Below, piece by piece: positions 25,875 to 32,987 of a stretch of 64,000 nucleotides of DNA. The notes beneath the pieces are model-generated. The model had not been told where the DNA came from. It searched no databases and was given only the letters and a program-made list of their open reading frames with translations. Location of the stretch: positions 1-64,000 of the forward strand of contig JAYKIS010000086.1 of NCBI GenBank assembly GCA_035286125.1, in the 5' to 3' direction. Position 1 is the stretch's first letter. Every line of letters begins with the position of its first letter. This stretch comes from VGJW01 sp035286125 (GTDB lineage Bacteria > Cyanobacteriota > Sericytochromatia > S15B-MN24 > VGJW01). A program made the position numbers and the translations under genes.

Positions 25875-26932
25875 TGGTCGGTCCGCGCGTGCGGGGGGCC
25901 CTGGGCACCGCCGTCCTCCTTGGTGTCGTGGGTTGCGACCAGGTGGCGACCCAGACCGCCTTCCTGGACCCTTTCCTTTTCCCCGAGCGCAGCCCCGAGG
26001 CCGTGCCGTTTCCGGCGCCCTCGGGACGTACGGGCGTCGTCACCGGCTTTGTCAAGGATGCCAATGGCAATCCCATCGCGGGCGTCAAGGTCTCCAACGG
26101 CTCGGTGTTCACCTACACCGGCAACGGTGTGGACGCCACGACCTTCGACATGGGCCTCAAGGCAGACGGCAAGCCGCGCCAGAACTCGGCTTCGGATCCG
26201 ATTGTCCGCAACAAGGTGACGCCGGCCAAGGGCCAATTCGTGCTGGCCGGACTGCCCTTGCCCGAGTCAGGTCTCGGTAGCGTCACGTTGTCCTTCACGT
26301 TCGATGAGGTCCTTGTCACCCGGCAGGCCGAAGTCCGGACGGCGACCTTCTCGGCGGATATCCCGGCCAGTGCCTCGGTGACGGTCGAAGGCGCCTTTCA
26401 GCCGGTCCTGGTGCCCTTCGGCATCCCGGCCCTGCAGGGCGACATCACCCTTCCCCTGGCCCTGCCGGCCCAGAGTGGCGGTGCCGAGGCCGCGCGGGTA
26501 TCCCTGTATGCCCCCGAGTCGCTCGCGTGCGTCGTCGAAGGGAAGTCCGAGCCCACCTTTCCCGTGACAGGTTCACGCGTGGCCTTTGGCCTGCGCAATC
26601 TGCCAGGCGGCAAGGCGGCCATCATCAACGGCATCCGTGTCGAGGTCCGGACACTGGACGGCCAGTTCGTCGTCCAGACGACGCAACCGGTTGATTCGGT
26701 CCTGCTCGACAATGGCGAAGTCAGCCGTAGCAGTGCCTTGGCCCAGGTGACAGCGGACCTCGCCATCAAGGAACTCGGCAGGGAAGGCAACCCCTCGCTT
26801 GTCATCGCCAAGGTTTTCTTCCTGAAGGATGACGGCTCGGATCTGCGGGGTGCCGACGGGCAGTCGCTCGTGCGCAATATCCCGATCAGGATTGTCCGCA
26901 CACCTGAGACGACTCCAGCCGCCACCCCCTAG
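25874..26932 (+). CDS. Lipoprotein with carboxypeptidase-regulatory-like domain
   Basis: 352 residues. MVGPRVRGALGTAVLLGVVG followed by Cys21 is a lipoprotein signal. Residues about 55-80 read VTGFVKDANGNPIAGVKVSN, the signature of the carboxypeptidase regulatory-like (SpaA/CNA-B-type) beta-sandwich: 'V-x-G-x-V-x-D-x-x-G-x-P-I-x-G-V-x-V'. The remainder is beta-rich (SVTLSFTFDEVLVTRQAEVR ... ). It ends 15 bases from the convergent lptA stop. Probable surface structural or adhesion partner of the preceding repeat lipoprotein. Confidence 0.78.
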   Translation: MVGPRVRGALGTAVLLGVVGCDQVATQTAFLDPFLFPERSPEAVPFPAPSGRTGVVTGFVKDANGNPIAGVKVSNGSVFTYTGNGVDATTFDMGLKADGKPRQNSASDPIVRNKVTPAKGQFVLAGLPLPESGLGSVTLSFTFDEVLVTRQAEVRTATFSADIPASASVTVEGAFQPVLVPFGIPALQGDITLPLALPAQSGGAEAARVSLYAPESLACVVEGKSEPTFPVTGSRVAFGLRNLPGGKAAIINGIRVEVRTLDGQFVVQTTQPVDSVLLDNGEVSRSSALAQVTADLAIKELGREGNPSLVIAKVFFLKDDGSDLRGADGQSLVRNIPIRIVRTPETTPAATP

Positions 26933-26947
26933 CGCGTCGCGCAGGGT

Positions 26948-28339
26948 TCAGTTGCTGTCGAGGTCGAACTCGGTCTCTACCTGGGTTCCGGAGGCGCCAA
27001 AGGCTTCGAAGCGGTCCTGTTCCGTGTGGAAGATGGCCTTCTGGGCCCTCATGAAGCTGCCGTCGTCCCGCTGGACGAGGACGTCCTGCGTGATCGTGAT
27101 GGTCTGGTCGCTGTCCTTGTAGTCGGCTCGCCGGCCCGTGACCCGTCTACCTTTCTGGGCAACGGTCACCATGCTGCCGGTAATCGTCGCGTCGCTGGTG
27201 CGCTGGTCGACGACGAGATGGTCGCCGATGATGACGGTGCGCTCACCAAGGGCCTTGTCCCGATCGGCATCGGGTTGGCTGGTGTCGACGATGCCTTCCC
27301 GCGACAGCCAGTCGCCCTTGATCTGCGTCAGGACCACGTGGTCGTCGAGCGTGACGGTCTGCTTTGCGTGATCCACGCGCGCCCGATCTCCCGTGGCGTG
27401 CTTCTCGCGCTGGATGAAGCGGACCTTGCCGGTGAAGGCCGCGTCCTTCGTCCGGGCCTGGTAATCCATGTGATCGGCCCGGATGACCATGTCCTCCTTG
27501 CGGAAGGCGTTGCGCAGCTTGGACTTGCGGCTCGGGTCGTCCGGGCGGGCCGCCGGATTGCCTACCCGAACCAGCTCTACGTCTCCGTCGACGGTGATGA
27601 GCCGACGATCGTGCTCGTTGCGCATCCGCAGGCCTTGTACCGTCGTGCGCGGCTCACCCTTCTGGTCCTGCACCAGCTCGAAGGGCACGTCGATGGTCGT
27701 GACCCGGGCCTTCTGGTCATAGCGGGCCTCACTGGTCGCGATGACGCTGTCCGACTGGTGGATGCGCACGTTGCCCTTGACCAGGGCCAGGCGGGTCGCC
27801 CGATCGTAACGGACCTGGTCCGAGAGGATTCGGACCGTGCCTTCGGGCAGCGGATCGCCCGGCGGCCGAACCTTGAGGGCACGGATGGGCGGCAAGGGAG
27901 GGTAGGAGACGACCGGCATCGGCGGAGGCAGGGGTACGGTTCCGCCCGGCAGCGCCGGGGGCAGGGGCAGCGGCGAGGCCGCCAGCGCCGGGGGCAGATT
28001 GCGCGGCGCCGGGACAGCGGGAGGCAGGATGCGGGGGCGCAGGGTCGGCTCCGGGGACGTCGGCCTGCCGGGTGGCGCAGCGGCGGGCACCGAGGCGGGG
28101 CGTGCCGACGGGGTCGGCATGGGGCCAGCTGCCTGCGGGGTGAAGCGCGTAGCGGGCACGGGCATTACCGAACCCGTCGTTGGCGCCGGAGGAGCAGGCC
28201 GACGCGGAGCTTCCGGGGCATCCGGAAGATCGTGGGCAAGGACCTTGCCATCGCGCAAGCCCGGCTCAGGGGCGAACGGCACCAGCAGTGTGGCCAGGCC
28301 CAGTCGCAACGCGAGCCGCAGGATCGTGCGTGCCTTCAC
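26948..28339 (-). CDS. lptA: LptA-like OstA-domain protein with proline-rich linker
   Basis: 463 residues, more than twice the length of E. coli LptA. A signal peptide (MKARTILRLALRLGLATLLV ...) leads to a Pro/Ala-rich stretch (about 38-165), then an OstA/LptA beta-jelly-roll with repeats such as VRILSDQVRYDRATRLALV, VRIHQSDSVIATSEARYDQK and ADHMDYQARTKDAAFTGKV. LptA forms the periplasmic bridge carrying lipopolysaccharide to the outer membrane. It overlaps lptC by four bases and is divergent from lptF/G/D. The extra length suggests that the bridge is built from a single extended protein. Confidence 0.85.
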   Translation of the reverse strand: MKARTILRLALRLGLATLLVPFAPEPGLRDGKVLAHDLPDAPEAPRRPAPPAPTTGSVMPVPATRFTPQAAGPMPTPSARPASVPAAAPPGRPTSPEPTLRPRILPPAVPAPRNLPPALAASPLPLPPALPGGTVPLPPPMPVVSYPPLPPIRALKVRPPGDPLPEGTVRILSDQVRYDRATRLALVKGNVRIHQSDSVIATSEARYDQKARVTTIDVPFELVQDQKGEPRTTVQGLRMRNEHDRRLITVDGDVELVRVGNPAARPDDPSRKSKLRNAFRKEDMVIRADHMDYQARTKDAAFTGKVRFIQREKHATGDRARVDHAKQTVTLDDHVVLTQIKGDWLSREGIVDTSQPDADRDKALGERTVIIGDHLVVDQRTSDATITGSMVTVAQKGRRVTGRRADYKDSDQTITITQDVLVQRDDGSFMRAQKAIFHTEQDRFEAFGASGTQVETEFDLDSN

Positions 28340-29031
28340 CGGCCGACCTCGCCCGCGGAGTCGATGCGTACACGACCCGCCAGCTCGAGGATCTCGAGTT
28401 GGGTGTCCGCCGAAGCCTTGTCGGCCTGCACCAGCATCTTGCCGTCATGGCTCTTGAGGCGCAGCCTCCGGGGCAGGTTCATGCGATGCTCGCGGACCTT
28501 GTAGCGTGCCTCTTCGGTGGTCAGCGTGTCCTTGTCATCTGTGGTGAACGTCGCTGCCCCACGAATGGTGAGCTCTTCGTAGTCGTTGTCATATTCCGCT
28601 TCGCGTGCTGCCCAGCGAACGGTCCGGACCAGGGGAGACGGCGTCGGCCGCGGAGTCGGCCCCACCACAACGGCCGCGGGTGGCAAGGTCGCGGTGGGGT
28701 CGGACTTCCAGTCCTTGAGGTTGACGAACCGGCCCTTGGGCTTGCCCACGAATTGGATGACGCGCTGGTTCTGGCCCGCCGTCATTTCGGGCACCTGGAT
28801 GTCCCAACGCGCCAGGCCCTTGTCCCGACCACGCACCTCGACCTGTTCGAACTGCAACTCGAGTTCGGGGCGCATCGCGGCTTCGACCGGCTTCAGCAGG
28901 GTATTGCGCGGAATCTCGGGACGGCGCAGCCACAAGACGCACGGCACGACGATGACAGCCACGGCCAGCGCAGCCATCAGGCCTTGCCGCCACCGCACGG
29001 GCACGCGGCCCAGCGCCGCAAGGCGATTCAC
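28336..29031 (-). CDS. lptC: LptC-like inner-membrane lipopolysaccharide transport protein
   Basis: 231 residues. One N-terminal membrane helix (about 17-36, GLMAALAVAVIVVPCVLWL) anchors a periplasmic beta-jelly-roll: LELQFEQVEVRGRDKGLARW and TEEARYKVREHRMNLPRRLR match the 'W-x-x-x-A-x-x-x-x-y-d-x-x-x-x-x-x-l' repeats of the LptC/YrbK family. A Pro-rich insert (about 115-135) is unusual. It accepts lipid from LptB2FG and passes it to LptA. Overlaps lptA and lnt by four bases each, a three-gene coupled operon. Confidence 0.82.
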   Translation of the reverse strand: MNRLAALGRVPVRWRQGLMAALAVAVIVVPCVLWLRRPEIPRNTLLKPVEAAMRPELELQFEQVEVRGRDKGLARWDIQVPEMTAGQNQRVIQFVGKPKGRFVNLKDWKSDPTATLPPAAVVVGPTPRPTPSPLVRTVRWAAREAEYDNDYEELTIRGAATFTTDDKDTLTTEEARYKVREHRMNLPRRLRLKSHDGKMLVQADKASADTQLEILELAGRVRIDSAGEVGR

Positions 29032-30719
29032 CCCCGGGGCTCCGCCATCGGCCCTGCCGCCATCGGCCCTGCCGCCGGCGCACGACCGTAGGCCGCGAAC
29101 CAGGCAAGGACCAGGAAGACTCCGGCGAGGCCGATTGGCCAGTCACCATGGGCGCTGTAGGGTGTCACGACGGTCATGGGGACGAAGGATGCGGTCGCGA
29201 CGGCCTCCTTGAAGGTCCCCGTCCGGGCGTGGACGCGCCCGTCGGGACCGATGATGCCTGAAACTCCGGTGTTGGCGGCGCGCAGAACCCATCGCCGGGT
29301 CTCGACGGCGCGCAGGATGGCGTGGGCAAAGTGCTGGTGGGGTGCGCTGGTGTCCTTGTACCAGGCGTCATTGGTGACAATCGCGAGGACGTTGGCCCCT
29401 GCTGCCGCATCGGCTCCGAGCGCCGAGGGGAAGATCGAGTCGAAGCAGATGCCCGTGCCGATCTTGCCGCCTGCGTCTCCCAGGTCGAGGGGCACGGGGC
29501 CTTCGCCCCGCGCGAGATCCTGCGACAGGATGTTCAGTCTGGACAGTACGTCAGGCAGGATGCCCCGGAAGGGCAGGAACTCTCCGAAGGGCACCAGGTG
29601 GCGCTTGGCTTCCCATAGCCACGGTCCCGGGGAACCCCCGAGGACGGTCGCGGCATTCATCAGGGCCGGGGGCTGTCCTTCGGAGTCGGGCCTGGCGAAG
29701 AACGCACCCGTGACGAGTCGTCGTTCGCCGCCGACGGGGAACTGTTCCCGGAGCCGCGCCAGGACGGCCCGCGTGTCGGGTCGGTCGGGCGCGTTCCAGA
29801 GGATCGGAAGGGCCGATTCGGGCCAGACGACCACCCGGCTATCGGCTGAGCGCGACAGTGCGACGTACCGATCGACCATCCTGTCGAGGCGAGCAGGGTC
29901 CCACTTCTGGTCGGAAGGGAAGTTTCCCTGGACCACAGCAGCCGTGACGGCACCCTCCGTGGTTTCGGCCGGGCGGCTGAGATGGCCGATGCCAAGCCAC
30001 GCCAGGAACAGCCACGGGACGACCTTGACGACGCCATGACTGCTTCGCCAGCGCTCCACGATGGCTGCGGCGGCAAAGGCGATCAGGCCCCCGAGGGGAT
30101 AGGGGCCGACGAGCGAGATGGCCTGCAGGACATGAGGCGTCTCGACCTGGGTCAGGGCGAGGGGACCCCAGGGATAGGCGAGGTCGCCCTGCGCCTGAAG
30201 CCATTCGAAGACCATCCAGGCGCAGGCGGCCAGAAGGGGAATTCCTCCGATGGGCAGTCCACCGGAGCGCCAGCGCCGGACGAGATTGCCGTAGAGCACG
30301 CCGAAGACGGCTGATCCGAAGCCGATGACGACGGCGACACCCACGAGGCAGACGCCAACCACGACCAGGGACAGGTCATACGGGATGCCCAGCCACGTTA
30401 GGGGATGCATGGCGAGCAGCCAATGATTCAGAACGGCCTGGAAAGCCACTCCGAAGGCCAGACCTGCCTTGAAATCGCCCCGCCAGCCGGCCTCGCCGCC
30501 CAGCACCGCGAGCAGCGGAACGAGGGCGACCCAGGCGACGAGGCCCGGCGCGATGGCCGCAGGGCTGCCCGGCGCGACAAGGCCGGGGAAAGACAGGCCC
30601 AGCAAGAGCCCCCCCAGCGCGGCAAGAATCCAGCCCCGGCGCCCCTGCGGGACCGGAGCTGCCGGGACGGTGGACGTCAGCTCGGATGTCGGGGGAACGG
30701 TCTCCATGGGGAGGGTCAT
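29028..30719 (-). CDS. lnt: Apolipoprotein N-acyltransferase
   Basis: 563 residues. N-acylates the lipid-modified Cys of lipoproteins. An N-terminal set of about seven membrane helices precedes a nitrilase-like domain with the catalytic Glu in VVWPESALP, Lys in AKRHLVPFGEFLPFR and Cys in GTGICFDSIFP. The final helix is near residue 530 (WPIGLAGVFLVLAWFAAYG). I used the ATG at 30717-30719; a second ATG at 30705-30707 is possible. Its presence agrees with the many lipoproteins in the window. It is divergent from lptF with about 100 bases between the starts, where both promoters should lie. Confidence 0.93.
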   Translation of the reverse strand: MTLPMETVPPTSELTSTVPAAPVPQGRRGWILAALGGLLLGLSFPGLVAPGSPAAIAPGLVAWVALVPLLAVLGGEAGWRGDFKAGLAFGVAFQAVLNHWLLAMHPLTWLGIPYDLSLVVVGVCLVGVAVVIGFGSAVFGVLYGNLVRRWRSGGLPIGGIPLLAACAWMVFEWLQAQGDLAYPWGPLALTQVETPHVLQAISLVGPYPLGGLIAFAAAAIVERWRSSHGVVKVVPWLFLAWLGIGHLSRPAETTEGAVTAAVVQGNFPSDQKWDPARLDRMVDRYVALSRSADSRVVVWPESALPILWNAPDRPDTRAVLARLREQFPVGGERRLVTGAFFARPDSEGQPPALMNAATVLGGSPGPWLWEAKRHLVPFGEFLPFRGILPDVLSRLNILSQDLARGEGPVPLDLGDAGGKIGTGICFDSIFPSALGADAAAGANVLAIVTNDAWYKDTSAPHQHFAHAILRAVETRRWVLRAANTGVSGIIGPDGRVHARTGTFKEAVATASFVPMTVVTPYSAHGDWPIGLAGVFLVLAWFAAYGRAPAAGPMAAGPMAEPRG

Positions 30720-30819
30720 GGTAGCACGGGCCGCCCCACCCCCCGCCGCGGCGGATTCGGTCCCGCAGGCGCCAAGGTATATGATGGGGGCCAGACCCCC
30801 GGCCGGGTCCGACCCCCGC

Positions 30820-31905
30820 ATGCGGACGCTCGATCGCTACGTCATGGCCGAGCTTTTCCGACCGTTCTTCGTCGGAGTGCTCGGCTTCATCGTCCTGATG
30901 CTCAGCTTCACGCTGTCGAGCTTCACGGACCTGATCTTCACGGCTGGCGCCTCGCCCGGCCCCGTGATGATGTTGCTGCTCTACACGCTGCCCAGCGTGA
31001 TGGTGCTGGCCTTTCCCGTGGCCTACCTGTTCTCGAGCCTGCTGGGCATCGGGCGGATGGCCCGGGACTTCGAAATCATCGCGCTCCGGAGCGGCGGTGT
31101 TTCGGTCAAGCGTATCCTGGCGCCTATCCTGCTGGGGGCGGCCCTGGTCTCCATGGCCAATTTCTTTTTCAACGACGTTGTCGTGCCCTGGAGCAACCAG
31201 CGCATCAAGGAGACCAAGGCCTCGTTGATGAAGGCGTCGCTAAGGCCGGTCATCCGGCCCAATGTGTTCTTCAAGGGCACCGAGAACCGCAGCTTCTACG
31301 TCAAGGCCATCGATCCGCGGACCAGCGAGATGCAGGACATCCTGATCCTGGACCAGGGGCGGCCTGGTTGGCCCCAGTTGATTACTGCCCGCAGGGGGCG
31401 ATGGCTCTCGTCCGCGGATACCGGGGTCTGGGAGCTCGAGGACGGCGAGGTCCGCAAGTTCGGGGAAACCGGCCATGTGGACCATGAAATCCGGTTCCGC
31501 AAGCTGCGCATCCAGTTCCGGATGGACAATCCGATGCTCGGGTCCGACCTGGATCCGGCGGGCCTTAATGCCTCGAACCTCGACAAGCAGATCTCCCAGC
31601 TCAAGAAGCAGGGCGGGGATACCCACGCGCTCGAGGTGGCGTACCACATGAAGTTCAGCGTCCCGCTGGCGACCTTCGCCGCCGCGCTGATCTCGGCCCC
31701 ACTGGGGATGATTTTCTCGCGCCTGGGTCCCTATATCGGCGTCGCCTTGTCGGTCATCCTGGTCTTCCTCTACTACACGGCCATGCAGACCTTCCAGGCG
31801 ATGGGCCAGGCGGGCTACCTGCATCCGGTGCTCGCGGCATGGATGCAGAACCTGGTCTTCGGGATCGTGGGTCTTGTCCTGATGTCCCGGGTGGACCGAC
31901 GATGA
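30820..31905 (+). CDS. lptF: Lipopolysaccharide export permease LptF
   Basis: 361 residues. Six membrane helices (three N-terminal, three C-terminal) flank a periplasmic beta-jelly-roll (FYVKAIDPRTSEMQDILILD). LDRYVMAELFRPFFVG and FEIIALRSGGVSVKRILAPI are the LptF/LptG signature; the coupling helix for LptB is in the latter. I chose the ATG at 30820 (MRTLDRYV); starts at 30781 or 30784 would add 12-13 residues. With LptG and LptB it extracts lipopolysaccharide from the inner membrane. lptB is not in the window. It shares length and the final RVDRR with LptG. Confidence 0.92.
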   Translation: MRTLDRYVMAELFRPFFVGVLGFIVLMLSFTLSSFTDLIFTAGASPGPVMMLLLYTLPSVMVLAFPVAYLFSSLLGIGRMARDFEIIALRSGGVSVKRILAPILLGAALVSMANFFFNDVVVPWSNQRIKETKASLMKASLRPVIRPNVFFKGTENRSFYVKAIDPRTSEMQDILILDQGRPGWPQLITARRGRWLSSADTGVWELEDGEVRKFGETGHVDHEIRFRKLRIQFRMDNPMLGSDLDPAGLNASNLDKQISQLKKQGGDTHALEVAYHMKFSVPLATFAAALISAPLGMIFSRLGPYIGVALSVILVFLYYTAMQTFQAMGQAGYLHPVLAAWMQNLVFGIVGLVLMSRVDRR

Positions 31906-32987
31906 TGTCGGCCATTGCCGATCGCTACATCCTGCGGGAATTGATCCGGCCGTTCCTCGCAGGCGTGGGCGGCTTCCTGGTGATGAACCTCATCAACCTG
32001 CTCTACATCTATGCCTCGTTGATTGTGCAGAGCGGCGTGCCCGTCGACGTCGTCGCACGGTTGCTGCTCTTCAACCTGCCGGCCATCCTGGTGATTACCT
32101 TCCCGGTGGCCTATCTCTTCGCGACGCTGATCGCTGTGGGGCGGTTGAGCAGGGACTTCGAGATCGTGGCCCTGCGCGCCTGCGGCGTGAGTTTCCGGCG
32201 CCTGTGCGCCCCGGTGCTGGCGGGTGCCGTGCTGGTCGCGGGGGCGGGCTTCGTCTGCAACGATCAGTTGGTGCCGTGGTCCAACAGGCAGGTGGTGGAC
32301 CTGGTCCGGACCCTGATGCTCAAGCAGACCAAGGCCGTATTCAAGGACAACGTCTTCTTCCGCGGCGACGGTGATCGCACGTTCTACGTCCGCCAGGTCG
32401 ACGAGCGCACCAATATGCTCTACGACGCCATCGTCATCGATCGCAAGGGTCCCTATGGCGTCGTGCTTACGGCCCGAAACGGCACGTGGAACGGTACGCG
32501 CTGGGATCTGCAGGATGGTGTCGAGCACCGCTACGGACCTGACGGTGCCTTCGTCGTCGAGGAAACGCCTTTCTCGGTCCGGGCCGTCGAGGTAGGCCAG
32601 GATCCCCAGGCCTACTATCGCAACGGCGAGCTCTCACCTCAGGAGCAGACCTCGGCCGAACTGGGCCAGCAGATCCGCACGCTCAAGGCTGCCGGCGTCG
32701 ACACGAAGTCGGCCGAGGTCGACTACCACCTCAAGTTCAGCCTGCCACTTGCGGCCGTGGTGGTGGCCCTGCTGGCTGCGCCCCTCGGGTTCCGCTTCGG
32801 GCGCCTCGGCATCTTCATCGGCGTCTCGCTGACCATCGCCCTCGTGGCCGTCTATTACGTGGTGATGTCCATCTCCCGGTCGATGGGCAACGCCGGCATG
32901 TTGCCGCCGCACTGGGCGGCATGGAGCCAGAACGTCCTCTATGCGGTGGTGGGCACGGGTCTGCTGTGGCGGGTGGACCGACGGTGA
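31902..32987 (+). CDS. lptG: Lipopolysaccharide export permease LptG
   Basis: 361 residues, the tandem paralogue of lptF, overlapping it by four bases. Signature segments are ADRYILRELIRPFLAGVGGF and FEIVALRACGVSFRRLCAPV; six membrane helices flank a periplasmic domain (FYVRQVDERTNMLYDAIVID). The gene ends RVDRR, as does lptF. Which of the two is F and which is G is by gene order only. Confidence 0.9.
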   Translation: MMSAIADRYILRELIRPFLAGVGGFLVMNLINLLYIYASLIVQSGVPVDVVARLLLFNLPAILVITFPVAYLFATLIAVGRLSRDFEIVALRACGVSFRRLCAPVLAGAVLVAGAGFVCNDQLVPWSNRQVVDLVRTLMLKQTKAVFKDNVFFRGDGDRTFYVRQVDERTNMLYDAIVIDRKGPYGVVLTARNGTWNGTRWDLQDGVEHRYGPDGAFVVEETPFSVRAVEVGQDPQAYYRNGELSPQEQTSAELGQQIRTLKAAGVDTKSAEVDYHLKFSLPLAAVVVALLAAPLGFRFGRLGIFIGVSLTIALVAVYYVVMSISRSMGNAGMLPPHWAAWSQNVLYAVVGTGLLWRVDRR

